Source: Haliclona indistincta
Lineage: Eukaryota > Porifera > Demospongiae > Haplosclerida > Chalinidae
Direction: 5' to 3'
DNA: 64,000 nucleotides
NCBI GenBank assembly: GCA_964017065.1
Contig: OZ024783.1
Location: forward strand, 18,389,752-18,453,751
Made by a program: the position numbers and the translations under genes. The notes beneath the pieces are model-generated. The model searched no databases and was not told the origin of the DNA. It was given only the letters and a program-made list of their open reading frames with translations. Shown here piece by piece: positions 11,184-23,228 of the stretch; the stretch's first letter is position 1, and each line of letters begins with the position of its first letter.

Positions 11184-12120
11184 CAGTCATCTAAACATCC
11201 ACAAAGCACAAGAAGTTGGCTAGAAGGACTGTGCTGAATTGCTGAAGAAGAATAGCTCTAGTAACAGTGAATACCTAATTTTGAAATCTCTAATTATCAT
11301 CACAAAAATCACCAAATTTTGCCTCTGGGAGAAAAATATGCGCACGTCTACCAGTGCTAAACAAGCATCAGGCAAGCCTGTTAATAGCTGTGAACATCAA
11401 TCCGGATCAAACTAAGACACAAATTTTGTTACAAACCTTTAAAAAAATTTGAAATTGTTCGAAATTCACGTACTAATGCATTACAAGGATGAGATCGTCG
11501 GGGGAAATTAGTGCGTGTGCGAGCGCTTCACTATGCATACAGCAAGTTAGCCACGAGTCTCTAGAGCACTTTTCCTGGTCGAACTAAGCTTTCAAGACGT
11601 TAGTTGGTCTTGGGCGATGTGTTTTCAGGTCGCTCTCAATTGTCGTAATACAAACTCAGTGTCCTGGCATTTCTGGTAATGGATAGCAGCGCAGGTCCAG
11701 AGAAATTTCCACCGAGGCATCAGGTCTTGTGGTGCTATTTGTTAATACAGACTTAGCTATAATTTTTTGGGTATAAACGACATGTTCTTATCTCATTTGT
11801 AAGCTGCACCACTAAGCGGTCTTGCTTGGTATGAGAGCTACACAGAAGCTACCATGCAACAGTTGCTAACACGAAACATGTGCTTCATAGTTGTACATAC
11901 AAAACCTCTATAAATGGCAGGGTACGCTAAAATCAAATCAAATTTAATATCATTGTTGTTCTTGGGCAATACAGGGTTTTGCACAGTTCTTGCAACCAAA
12001 TAAACATTGACATCAATGTCATGTGTTTGAACAATCAGCTAATTTCAATGGTCACTAGTTGGTTACAAACACAAGCTTTTCGTTTGATAAAGTGATAAAC
12101 GTACAAAAAAATATTATAAT
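11184..12120. other. Intergenic, no feature seen
   Basis: AT-rich, no supported gene or structured repeat. Confidence 0.4.
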
Positions 12121-12512
12121 GAAAGCACCAAAGGTGCAGATGCCTCAGTGGAATGCCACTATACCCAAAAAACATAACTATCAACCATTCCACAAACACA
12201 GCAACTTCAGACGCATGTATAAAGGATTTCTGTACAGCAATCACAATGCAGTGCTTTACAGAAGCCAATCAGTGCTGATCACAATTTAACTGGACGTGTC
12301 TACAATGTTCAGCACAGCACACGCCACAACTCACGAACAGAGCCTTAAAACCAAAATCCTTACAATTCATTTTCAAGCAAATCTCGATTTTAGCTTTTGT
12401 TGCACGTTTCAGCACTTAGTTTTCAGCGAGCGACGAGCAATCGTTGCGACAGACGGACGGAATGACAACACTACTACCGTATGCCTAGTGGCTCCACCCA
12501 CCAAGGCATAAA
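12121..12512. repeat. Dispersed GCACC...CGAGGCATAA repeat family
   Basis: Begins GCACCAAAGGTGCAGATGCC and ends near CTCCACCCACCAAGGCATAA. Full or partial relatives lie at about 26058-26580, 26600-27215, 40155-40805 and 40806-42531, with 5' or 3' scraps at 6923, 31618-31680 and 42935-43010. The outer words TGCCTCGGTGG and CCACCGAGGCA are inverted, so this is probably a MITE of about 0.5-0.7 kb. Confidence 0.75.
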
Positions 12513-12957
12513 ACTCATGAACATTGGAGCAGAAGGGCTATCCCAAATGCCTCAAGCTCAGGTGAAAAAGTGACTCACGTGTAGTTCTGGATTCATAAGC
12601 TTCATCCCAAAGTATTCAAAACACTACGTATTGACCCCTTGAATATACTCCATATAGAACAGTCTTGTATAAGAGAGAAACAGTAATATACAACATACAC
12701 ACAGCATATGGCGAACCTTACACAGTAACTATGTTTCACTCCATGTATAGAACAGTCCTGTATTAGAAACAGTAATATACACACAGTATAATGACAGTCT
12801 ACAACAATGATCTACCTGTTATATAGGTCACTCGTTCACTCTGACCTATGATAGCTCATCGGTATAGTATAATGGTCATCCACAGAATGCACAGTCAACT
12901 CATTTGGTCTCTAAACAATAAGAGGAACAGTACTTGAAGAAACAACAGGAATAAGAA

Positions 12958-13205
12958 GGTTAGAGTACCTGTTGCCAAGCACCTCGAGATGACATCAAAT
13001 TGACAACAAGAAGACACCAGTCATTGGTTGTTATTGGAGATCCTAGCTGGCATGGCAGCGGCACTAGCCGAGAAGGATAGCACTGATATCTAGTCAGAGT
13101 GACAATCAGAGCAGAATATCTCAAGAGTAGCAAGTGGGTACCTTGTGTTGTAGTATAGCACAGGTTCTTCTTGCTATGGAGGATGGTAGGAGCCAGCTGC
13201 AATTC
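12958..13205 (-). other. Possible minus-strand exons, unrecognised
   Basis: The minus strand is open across 13202-12960 and contains two exon-like pieces bounded by splice-like signals: one ending before GTACCC near 13141, and one from CAG near 13085 to GTACTC near 12966 (translation includes TTNDWCLLVVNLMSSRGAW). No family recognised. Confidence 0.2.
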
Positions 13206-14988
13206 TTCACGTGGCGATTAAATTTGGACGAATCAGATTGTAGCCCGCCAATAATATGTAGAGTAGAGTGACCCCACCTACCGCACCACGCCCATGACCC
13301 AGGATTTGGTTCTACCTCGTTCGAGCTCGTTCTGCCTATTCTCGCGAGCTGCTGCCTGCTCCTACAAGTAACCAGACTTTATAGGCATTTACTCGATGCC
13401 CAGCTGCTACTACATCGTGATTTCCTTCGTGATAGCTTGACCTGGCGGGCTAGCTCTCAAGTAAATGGTGCCTACATTATGGTAGTTGCATGTGTATAGC
13501 CCATGATAGCCTGTGCTAGCTTCACTTGTTAGTTTATTTTCCTTTCATTTACAATAAATATTGTGAGCCCTAAGCTTGTTTAGATGTATATATACCTGAT
13601 CTCAGTGACTGTGGCTCATATACTTGCTCAGTTACTCCTCTCTGTCTGTTTAGAGTGCATGAATGCTTGCCACGGTTACGTCACTATAAATTTACCAAAT
13701 TCACCGTCTAATCAATCAGGTAGCTACTCCCGTGTCTCTCTCAGTGTATACTAATTATGTTATTGTAAGTCCAACTTTCTTTTAGTTTAATCTCATCTGC
13801 CTTTGTCCAGACGGGGTGCTGATCCTACCAAGCACCCACTGCAGGTTGTTTGGACGCCATGGTAGGACCTTTGGTCCTGATTGTCTAAAACTCAGTAGAC
13901 CTCTACTCTGGCCTGCATCTCTTTAGAGTGCTAAACTCTACGCTCTCCTGTTGATGAAGGCAAGCTATACACATGTTAGTGAAATATTCCATCAGACATC
14001 ATGCATCAACCCTTTTTTCTTGCTCTTCTGGTTTCACATATTTGCCCCTCCTGTCCCATACCTATAGCACGCAATTATTGTGGTTGAGTTACAAACCGTA
14101 GATCATATTTTTTCATGGGTAAAAGTTTGCCAATTCATAAAAGTTGCTGGCACGGAATTTCAGAATACTATATACATGCTTTATCTCTGACACTTGAACG
14201 TGAACGTTTTCCTGCCAATTTGTGAAATTAATACGATCTACGGTTAACCGTGTACTACTAACCCGTTATTGTCTTGAACATCATAGCTTCCTTTCAATTT
14301 CTGACTCTTTGTGCTTCCTCTTCAATGTACGTCTGTACACACATAGTACTTCTGCATACATGTTGTGTAGTATTGTGAACTTTACTTCTAATCTACTCTA
14401 GACTATGTGACGTGTCATTCATTTCTGCTGAATAGAAAAGAGATTACGTACAGTCAGATACAACTCACGTAACTGGTACTCTTAAACCAAGGTACGAACT
14501 CACTGTTATTTAGTCTAACATTATTGCTCCTCCTCCTTCACTCAGGCACAACTCATTCAACTTGTCCTCTCAATTTCTTCCAACACAAAATTAAATTGCT
14601 TGTTACAAAGCAGTGTAAAACGTTGCTTGAGGGAGCACTTAGTGTTGTAAGTTATGTAGATATTTTCCCAATTATGTATGGTCTCAGTATGTGCGTTTTC
14701 TGTGACTGTAATGAACCTGTGTATACATAGATACATAGTAATAATTATAAGGCTAGCCTTGCCTCTCCCTTTTCACTTAGTGTGTGTGTGTGTTTGTGTG
14801 TGCGTGTATGTGTGTGCGTGTGCCTGTGTGTGTGTGTGCCTGTGTGTGCCTGTGTGTGTGTACTTTTGCTCGTCACCGTTGTGTTACCACTCGCCCTCGC
14901 CACTGATTATGCCCATACTCAGTCCACTTCATCTATATAGGTGTTGTGGAGAAGCATCATCCGTATGGATGGCTTCCTTTCCAGGTCC

Positions 14989-14992
<4 letters not shown>

Positions 14993-15041
<49 letters not shown>
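14993..15041. repeat. (GT)n microsatellite
   Basis: About 24 GT dinucleotides; a more diverged GT tract lies at 14781-14870. Confidence 0.95.
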
Positions 15042-15042
<1 letters not shown>

Positions 15043-15454
15043 TGATTGTCTAGCAGTTAGATTCTGTTATTACGATAATACATGTATACTGCACATAATT
15101 TAGTATTGACAATAATCGATCTGATTTTGTCAATTATTTTACAACAGTAGTATTGCATCAAATTAATAATATCAAAAAGGAACGTTTTGAATTTTCAAAA
15201 GTAATTGGTACTATAATTATCCAGCTCTAGTATGTGTGAATGTGTGTGTGTTTGTATGTGTGAGGAGGGTCATGGTGGCGGAGTAAACTTTCCTGTTATT
15301 GCGTGTGTGTGTGTGTGTGTGCTCTAGCAGTTTGATTCTGAACTTTTAAATCAGAGCCAATTTAATGGTTCAGAACCCACAACAGTAGGAAGTGTTTCAT
15401 CAAAAGAACCTTCATTTTGTAAACAGGTACATGTACCTGAACAGTCTTGTATAT

Positions 15455-15755
15455 CAGGGGCGTAACTACCATAGAGGCAGGGGAGGCACTTGCCTCCCCG
15501 ATTTTAGACAGGTGCAAAGTAAACAAACCTTTTAAAACAGGCGCACGGTCTCAGTAGAGTCCTAGTAGAAGCAGAAAAGCTCGCTCACATGGTCTGAATT
15601 CTATTTATTGCAATCTCTATTGATAACACGCCCTCATTGAGTGATTGATTAACGGAAATGACGTTATTTTCAATGAATATTAATTAGATACTTCAAAAAA
15701 TCGCGCGCGCTTATGCGCGCGCCTTCTCTTTCTTCAAATCCTAGTTACGCCCCTG
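15455..15755. mobile_element. MITE, CAGGGGCGTAACTA family, 5-bp TSD
   Basis: Perfect inverted ends CAGGGGCGTAACTA and TAGTTACGCCCCTG, flanked by TATAT at 15450-15454 and 15756-15760. 301 bp. Best-preserved copy of the family also seen at 337-662. Confidence 0.9.
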
Positions 15756-16149
15756 TATATGTGTGACATGTCATAGCTCATGTCTCTATTCCTTATTGCA
15801 TAGGTTCTCTTGGTTTTGTCAGGTGCTGTGGCACTGCTCAGTGATGGCAACAAAACTGTGTGTGTTTACAGACGGCTGTTGTCAAGGTTTGTGTAAAGTT
15901 TTTTTTATTATCTTTACAATTTTTACTGTAGGGGTTACCAGGATCTCTAAATGTCATGATCTTTCGTTCATTCCCTCTCCCTCTTTCATCAACATCAAGT
16001 TATCGCTAACTCTCAAGAAACAAACCACTACAACTTGTGATCGACATCAAAAAACTTTAATACTAAGCTATTATTATTGATTATGTCTTTGTGAATAACT
16101 TTGGGCAATAGCACTAAACAACATTGCATTGAAAAAAATAGTTCATAGT

Positions 16150-17147
16150 ATTATTAGCGGGTTTGCATGGTCACATAGAATGGTTTGAAAACAGCATCCA
16201 ATCATCATTCTAGAGTAGCAATCCAGTACAATACATTAGTGTGTTTGGCGACATAGAATGGTTCGAAACGATGAAAACTGCAAATCAGCATCCAACCATC
16301 ATTCTAGTGTAGCAATCCAGTATAATACATAGTATCATTAGTGTGTTTGGCGAAATAGAATGGTTTGAAACAATTAAAAGTGCAATTCAGCATCCAACCA
16401 TCATTCTAGTGTAGCAATCCAGTATAACACACAGTATCATTAGTGTGTTTGGCGACATAGAATGGTCTGAAACAATTAAAAGAGCAAATCAGCATCCAAC
16501 CATCGTTCTAGTGTAGCAATCCAGTATAATACATAGTATCATTACTGTGTTTGGCGACATAGAATGGTCTGAAACAATTAAAAGTGCAATTCAGCATCCA
16601 ACCATCATTCTAGTGTAGCAATCCAGTATAATACATAGTATCATTACTGTGTTTGGTGACATAGAATGGTCTGAAACAATTAAAAGTGCAATTCAGCGTC
16701 CAACCATCATTCTAGTGTAGCAATCCAGTATAATACATAGTATCATCAGTGTGTTTGGCGAAATAGAATGGTTTGAAACAATTAAAAGTGCAATTCAGCA
16801 TCCAACCATCGTTCTAGTGTAGCAATCCAGTATAATACATAGTATCATCACTGTGTTTGGCGACATAGAATGGTCTGAAACAATTAAAAGTGCAAATCAG
16901 CATCCAACCATCGTTCTAGTGTAGCAATCCAGTATAACACATAGTATCATTACTGTGTTTGGCGAAATAGAATGGTTTGAAACAATTAAAAGTGCAATTC
17001 AGCATCCAACCATCGTTCTAGTGTAGCAATCCAGTATAAGACATAGTATCATCAGTGTGTTTGGCGAAATAGAATGGTTTGAAACAATTAAAAGTGCAAT
17101 TCAGCATCCAACCATCGTTCTAGTGTAGCAATCCAGTATAAGACATA
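16150..17147. repeat. 102-bp satellite array, left part
   Basis: About nine to ten tandem units of about 102 bp with the constant words GTGTTTGGCGACATAGAATG and TAGTGTAGCAATCCAGTATA. The array resumes at 20032, after the inserted pogo element. Confidence 0.93.
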
Positions 17148-17367
17148 CCGTACAGCTAGAAATTTTGGTGGACTAAAATTTTGGCGAATTGCCTAAAAAC
17201 CGATTTTGGCGATTAAAATTTTGGCGAATGAATGATGAAGCGGAAAACACACCCACTTAATTACTAATTACGATGACGCACACGCGGTACAATACGTACT
17301 GTCGACGCCGCTCCGATCGAGCACACGCCCTAGCTATAGCCTACAAACGCCCTACACGTGTTCTAGC

Positions 17368-18363
17368 ATGGATACCTTCAAAGTAGATGCTATGGTCCGT
17401 GGATACCACGAGTACGAGAAGATCTGGAAAGCCGCCAAGGGGGAAAAACTGGAGTGTATTCGAGAGGTTGGCAATCGTGTCGATGTCTTTGCTGTTGCTG
17501 TTATCAAGTCGGAGAAGACTGTCGGGCATTTGCCAAGGAAGATTTCTAGCATTTGTTCAATATTTTTGCGTCATGGAGGCAAGATAACATGCGAGGTGTC
17601 TGGATCGAGAAGGCACTCAAAGGATCTTACTCAAGGAGGTATGGAAGTTCCATGTAAGCTTGTGTTTGTGGGGAGCAGCAAAGACGTTGCCAAAGCTAAG
17701 AAACTGATAGAATCGTCAGCACTTAGCCAGGCATGCTCTATAAATGCCACCAGCCACCATCAGAAAGACCCAGCTGAAGTATCAGGACCTCCAGCTAAGA
17801 AGACGCCACTCACATTAGTAAATGCATCATGTCGCATACTTGGTAGCGATGAACAAGATGAGGTAATAATGGGAGAAAGGTTGACAGACCTACATGTAAA
17901 TTTTGCCCAAGAGCTTTTAAAGAGTCAGTTTCCATCTCTTATGGGCCTAGAATCTACGCTTCTTGTAACTAAAGAGTGCTTCAAGACAGCAGGAACCACC
18001 AACAAGCTCCAGATATTATTTTGTCGAGGAAATCACTGGATCACAGTTTCGAACATCAAAACTACTGGTGTACATGTATACGATTCAATTTATTCTACTA
18101 TCGACAAAGCTACAGAAAAACTCATCTACCGTCTCTTCACCGATTCAACTAAGAGCACTCCTCCTATGATAACAGTCTATCGTTTTCAGAAACAAAGAGG
18201 TAGCAATGACTGTGGATTGTTCGCCATTGCAGTTGCTACAGCAATCGCTCATGGCCAGGATCCAGCAAAGATTAAATTCATACAAGCTGCAATGAGACTC
18301 TATTTTGTTTCATGCATGAAGAACAACAAATTAGAAATGTTTCCAACTGCAGCTGATTGTTAG
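17368..18363 (+). CDS. HIRAN-like + ULP1-family cysteine protease, pogo passenger
   Basis: Intact 331-codon ORF. Residues about 10-105 resemble a HIRAN domain (VGHLPRKIS, then a GGMEVPCKL segment), a DNA-end or ssDNA-binding module. The C-terminal part is a C48/ULP1-type protease, the fold that cleaves SUMO or related modifiers: His223 in GNHWITV, Asp239 in VYDSIYS, Gln just before Cys282 in KQRGSNDCGLFAIA. The triad is complete. The ORF converges with the pogo transposase, and its stop (18361) lies about 90 bases from the transposase stop. The same protease (shared KSQFP, NHW, YDSxYS and DCxLFAxA words) occurs with a PHD finger at 27286-29143 in a different transposon class. The start ATG is the first in the element and precedes the conserved HIRAN-like part. 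Substrate unknown. Confidence 0.85.
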   Translation: MDTFKVDAMVRGYHEYEKIWKAAKGEKLECIREVGNRVDVFAVAVIKSEKTVGHLPRKISSICSIFLRHGGKITCEVSGSRRHSKDLTQGGMEVPCKLVFVGSSKDVAKAKKLIESSALSQACSINATSHHQKDPAEVSGPPAKKTPLTLVNASCRILGSDEQDEVIMGERLTDLHVNFAQELLKSQFPSLMGLESTLLVTKECFKTAGTTNKLQILFCRGNHWITVSNIKTTGVHVYDSIYSTIDKATEKLIYRLFTDSTKSTPPMITVYRFQKQRGSNDCGLFAIAVATAIAHGQDPAKIKFIQAAMRLYFVSCMKNNKLEMFPTAADC

Positions 18364-18448
18364 TAGACATCATTTTTTCATTCAATAACACAATGTACAA
18401 GTAATTTAATACACATTTTTTCATTCAATAACACTGTGTACATTTAAT

Positions 18449-19928
18449 TCAATCAATAATACCAGCTGCTCGAAAACCATTCTTGATCACATCTTGGCGG
18501 CCTTTAAAATGATCATACAATTGAATCATCCACTTTGCCCCCAATGGTTTGACCACACTCAAGTTAAGATTGACCGGTTGAATTTCAGTTCCCTTCTCTA
18601 GTTGAGCGCAAACTTGGGTAGAATACCACTCTTCAAATTTTCCACGCAAAAAATTCTTTGCAGGCTTGTTCACACTAAGATCTAGCGGCTGCAAGCGATC
18701 AGTACAGTTTGCTGGAACCAATTAAGACAACATCAAAATGATTGCTATCCAGTAGCTTTAAGAAGTCCTCAGTACACTGACCGTTAAAATTGTCAAAGAT
18801 CACCAAAGCAGGATGGTCAGGTTGAAGTTGAAGTTCTGCCCTTTTCTTAGTGGTATAAGGAATCAGAACATTGTGTGATAGCTGTTCATTGTTTTTTCAT
18901 TGGACCAGTGATTGATTGTATACGTCAAATCCCAGTCAGAAGGAAATTTCACACCAACAGGGAGACAACGTGAAGTCTTTCCCTTGTATACCAGCTGAGG
19001 AGGGAGGAAATCGCCAGCTAGAGATGCTCCGAAAACAGCAGTCAGTTGTCTCTTGTCGTCTGAACCCACAATTTCAATTCTTTTGCTTCCTTATTTCTCC
19101 ATCGTCCAAGATGATACTGGAACATAATGGATACCTGTTTGGTCCCAATTTATCACTAATTCATCGGGTATCTCATCCATTTCGATGACACTCTTAATAT
19201 CACGGAGATATTGTTCCTTTAACAGCTCAAAATCTTCCACCTCTACTTTTGCCTTCGTAGTCCCTCGTCTTTTCACAAACCCCATCCGATGCAAAAAGTT
19301 CTTGGCCCAGTACTTATTGATCTCGACATGACCTCCAGTACCAGCTAGGTAACGATCACCCTCACTGGCTACAACACCGCTTGCAACACCGACAACCACA
19401 GATGTATTGACTACAGCTCCTCTAGAACGCATGGCACTGACATATGATTTCACCTTCTGGTCCAATACTTCTCCCAAAAGCAAAGGACGTCCCCTCTTTT
19501 TTGCAGGAAGTTCAAGCACGGCAGTATCATTCTCGGACTTTCTTTTCTTGCTTAGCTCGAACAAATAATCATTCTTCAGTCTACGTACGAACAGTAGTTT
19601 CCTTCAAGTCACATCCTTCGTATTTCCCAGAAAAACGGCGGATTGTAGCTGTAACCCCGTTCTCAGCTGCTCGTTTCCCGATAAGAGCCCTTTGTGATGG
19701 TGTCAGCTTTACGTAAGGACCACGTTCGCCACGACTAGTCTTTTCCAGATCAGGTTTGATCTTCTCATTTACAGCGCGTATGGTCTGTGGCTGTAGTTCC
19801 TTGCTCAGAGGACCGTGTGGGTCAGGCAGATCACTCGCAGCTGACTTCTTGAAGTAACGTAAAATTCCCACGGACATCTTGACACTGTTCGCTAACGACG
19901 CTAAGCACGTGTAGCATATACCACCCAC
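18449..19928 (-). pseudogene. pogo/Tigger-type DDE transposase (broken)
   Basis: Read on minus from ATG 19928. An N-terminal helix-turn-helix-like region is followed by the DDE_1 core: first Asp in VINWDQTG, second in VIFDNFNG, third in NCTDRLQPLDLSVNKP. At least four lesions: a 4-bp duplication (GTAC) near 19586-19590, a TAA stop at about 19091 in the frame of the core, a small insertion near 18870 and a single-base shift near 18720. The element therefore cannot make its own transposase, although its protease gene is open. Family placement is firm from the DDE motifs and TA target site. Confidence 0.88.
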
Positions 19929-20031
19929 GCATAATTATTATCGAGATTGGCGATTAAAAATTTGGCGATTACAGTCCAATTCGCCAAATTCGCCAAAATT
20001 TTAATCCACCAAAATTTCTAGCTGTACGGTA

Positions 20032-20775
20032 GTATCATCACTGTGTTTGGCGACATAGAATGGTCTGAAACAATTAAAAGAGCAAATCAGCATCCAACCA
20101 TCGTTCTAGTGTAGCAATCCAGTATAACACACAGTATCATTAGTGTGTTTGGCGACATAGAATGGTCTGAAACAATTAAAAGAGCAAATCAGCATCCAAC
20201 CATCGTTCTAGTGTAGCAATCCAGTATAACACACAGTATCATTAGTGTGTTTGGCGACATAGAATGGTCTGAAACAATTAAAAGAGCAAATCAGCATCCA
20301 ACCATCGTTCTAGTGTAGCAATCCAGTATAACACACAGTATCATTAGTGTGTTTGGCGACATAGAATGGTCTGAAACAATTAAAAGAGCAAATCAGCATC
20401 CAACCATCGTTCTAGTGTAGCAATCCAGTATAACACACAGTATCATTAGTGTGTTTGGCGACATAGAATGGTCTGAAACAATTAAAAGAGCAAATCAGCA
20501 TCCAACCATCGTTCTAGTGTAGCAATCCAGTATAATACATAGTATCATTACTGTGTTTGGCGACATAGAATGGTTTGAAACAATTAAACGTGTAAATCAG
20601 TGTCCAACCATCGTTCTTGTGTAGCAATCCAGTATAATACATAGTATCATTACTGTGTTGGCGACATAGAATCAATTAAAAGTGCAAATCAGCATCCAAC
20701 CATCGTTCTAGTGTAGCAATCCAGTATAATACATAGTATCATTACTGTGTTTGGCGACATACAATGGTCTGAAAC
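20032..20775. repeat. 102-bp satellite array, right part
   Basis: Continuation of 16150-17147 with about seven units; the first five after the element are almost identical to each other, so this side was homogenised recently. The last units are degraded. Confidence 0.93.
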
Positions 20776-20789
20776 GAAAACTAAAGTTA

Positions 20790-21684
20790 TCAATGGTGAC
20801 TAGTCAATATCAACATAAAATTACATCAAAGAGCAAAAGTAAAAATTCACATACCACTTGTGCTATTGCAGGAAAGTTGTAATTCAGGTGATATTTTAGG
20901 TAGCCGAAATTATGCATAGAGAGAAATTCCATGTGTGCTACTAAAGGAAAGCTGTAGACCAGATGACGTTTCAGGTAGCCAAAATTACCAGATAGAATGC
21001 CACGTGTGCTATTGCAGGAAAGTTGTAATTTAAGTGATGAATCAGGTAACTGAAATATTGGGCAGAAATTCCACATGTGCTACTAAAGGAAATGTACAGA
21101 CCAGATGATGTTTCAGGTAGCCAAAACTACCAGACAAAATGCCACGTGTGCTATTGCAGGAAAGTTGTAATTTAAGTGATGAATCAGGTAACTGAAATAT
21201 TGGGCAGAAATTCCATATGTGCTACTAAAGGAAAGCTGTAGGCCAGATGACGTTTCAGGTAGCCAAAATTACCAGACAAAATGCCACGTGTGCTACTGCA
21301 GGAAAGTTGTAATTTAAGTGATGAATCAGGTAACTGAAATATTGGGCAGAAATTCCACATGTGCTACTAAAGGAAAGCTATAGACCAGATGATGTTTCAG
21401 GTAGCCAAAACTACCAGACTAAATGCCACGTGTGCTACTGCAGGAAAGTTGTAATTTAAGTGATGTTTCAGGTAACTGAAACTACTGGGCAGAAATTCCA
21501 CATGTGCTACTAAAGGAAAGCTGTAGACCAGATGACATTTCCTTTACCAGAAATTTGGCACAGAAATCTGTACGATGAAGGGACAAGAAATGTACAGGAA
21601 ATCTAAAGGAAATTTCATGACGCTTATGTCAGGCACATATCCTTGCTACAGTCCACGTCAGGAAATTAGCTTTTTTTTGCAGTG
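20790..21684. repeat. 142-bp tandem repeat element ending TTTTTTTTGCAGTG
   Basis: About four to five units of 142 bp (AATGCCACGTGTGCTAYTGC recurs at about 20998, 21140, 21282 and 21424) with alternating sub-blocks. The right end CTTTTTTTTGCAGTG mirrors the left end CACTGCAAAAAAAA at 7964. No genes. Confidence 0.75.
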
Positions 21685-21987
21685 TAACTAGGGTCCGCAA
21701 TGAAAAAATCGACTGTCACAGATTCAGCGGGATGGCGACTCAGTGTGTAGAGTTGCTTGGTACGGACATAGTAGGGATATACAGAGAAGCGCCAAGTCTT
21801 TCCTTTTTGCAGGAAAAAAATAAAACGCTAAAAATTAGGGGTGGAGCCTACGAAGTGCTTATAAACTATTTTATTTTCGAGTTACATTCGATGCACGCGA
21901 TACAGATTTGTTGTCAAGAATGCACCGCATCGTGCTGTCATGATTTCAACACTCTTCGAGGTCGCAACAGCTCCTCTGCATCGTTTT
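21685..21987 (+). mobile_element. Element fragment with MATQCVEL ORF (inverted partner 30551-30855)
   Basis: Begins near CTAGGGTCCGCAATGAAAA and contains a conserved open frame from ATG 21732 (MATQCVELLGTDI, later NFNTLRGRNSSSASF). An inverted near-copy lies at 30551-30855. Both copies end at the same point, ATCGTTTT. The frame is conserved between copies with mostly amino-acid-level variation, so it was probably coding. Family unknown. Confidence 0.6.
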
Positions 21988-22030
21988 ATAAAATAATTAA
22001 TGACTTATGTTATTTTCCTTCTGGTTTAAT
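21988..22030 (+). mobile_element. LINE fragment, left part
   Basis: Encodes YKIINDLCYFPSGL, typical of the last part of a CR1/jockey-type reverse transcriptase ORF. It is continued at 29878 after the inserted 7.85-kb element. Confidence 0.6.
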
Positions 22031-23228
22031 CGAGGGGTATGACACGCGTGAAATCTCGTACACTCACCGGTGAAATCAAACTGAAATCAGAAATCAAAGG
22101 CTGAAATCAGAAATCAAGACTGAAATCATGAAATCACCGTCTTTTTTAGAAATCACAGAAATCTCCGTATATTAAATTTGTATATTATTCTACTTATCTC
22201 CGTATATTAAAATTTGGTTATCAGCGTGCAAGAAGCGTGGGTAGCTGCGAGGGTATTGTACTGTACAAACATCCACTTCCATCTACTTTGTTCATCATTC
22301 CTGTGGTCTGCTATGTGAGTAATCCTATTGATAGGTTATAGTATTGGTATAAAACACAAAAAAACAGTGACAATACAATAACTTGTTCAACTATAACTGT
22401 GATAGAAGAATAATAGTGACTTGATGAAAGTATAATGAACTATATACTATATTATTATTCCAGCAGTTGATCAAGGTCAATAGTAGAATCATTAGCAGGA
22501 AAAAAGCCAGTCTTAGCCAGACAAGTCGAATAACCAGGTCAGTATCTACATGAAAAGTATATACAATAATAATGCATTTATAGTCAAAATTTTAACAGGA
22601 ATGGAAGAGTTGCGTTCGCATTCAGTGCAAGTACAAGAGGCACTTCTCAAAATGCAAGAGGAGTTGCCTAGGTATGTTATAGATTGTTTTGTGGCAGCTG
22701 GGTACGACACCATGCCTGCTATAGTCAGGATCGACGAACAGAAACTGAATGAAATAGAAGGTTTTATCAATCGAACCTACCCAGAAGAAGCTAAATTCTA
22801 TGCTGACAGTTCTAGCAAGAAGTGCATGATTTTGCCCGGCCACCGTGAGATTATACACTTATTTATAAGTGAGGCAAAACAAAAGACCGTTGGACTGAAG
22901 CGCAAGCTGAACGATGCTTTTAGTACCAAAACCAAAAGGAAGCACCAGCAGGCTGGAAGCTCTGCTGCTGAAGATAGCAGTAGCAGCATGGCTAGTGCCT
23001 TAAGCTGTATACGACAGCAGATAGCAATGTGGCAGAGACGTGAAAAGGTAAATCAAAAGGTGAAAAATTGGAAGGAACATAAAGAGTTTGAAGTGAAGGT
23101 AAACAAAAGTGGTACAACTGGATATGTAGCCACAATCCGGTGTTGCCTATGCATGCGCAATTTCCAATTAGGCATGAAGTCAGGTAAACCATTGATATCG
23201 AATTGGACGAGGCATATCCCTACATGTA

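Larger units (their letters stand above)
13290..15895 (+). other. Possible multi-exon plus-strand gene, unrecognised
   Basis: Several short open stretches sit between plausible splice signals: about 13300-13461 (open frame, donor GTAAAT), 13640-13722 (acceptor TTTAG, donor GTAGCT), 13811-13860 (acceptor GTCCAG, donor GTAGGA; phase fits the previous one), 14545-14646 (acceptor CACTCAG, strong donor GTAAGT; translation begins AQLIQLVLSISSNTK) and 15809-15894 (acceptor GCATAG). They do not join into one convincing frame and match no family I know. Either a fast-evolving gene or chance. RNA-seq would decide. Confidence 0.25.
17148..20029. mobile_element. pogo-type transposon carrying a ULP1 protease gene
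   Basis: 2882-bp element with inverted ends beginning CCGTACAGCTAGAAATTTTG (about 40 bp), flanked by a TA duplication (17146-17147 and 20030-20031) inside a 102-bp satellite unit; neighbouring units give the empty site. It carries two convergent genes: a protease ORF on plus (17368-18363) and a DDE transposase on minus (18449-19928, broken). Subterminal TTTTGGCGA words recur near both ends. TA target and transposase motifs place it in the Tc1/mariner-pogo group. Confidence 0.93.
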
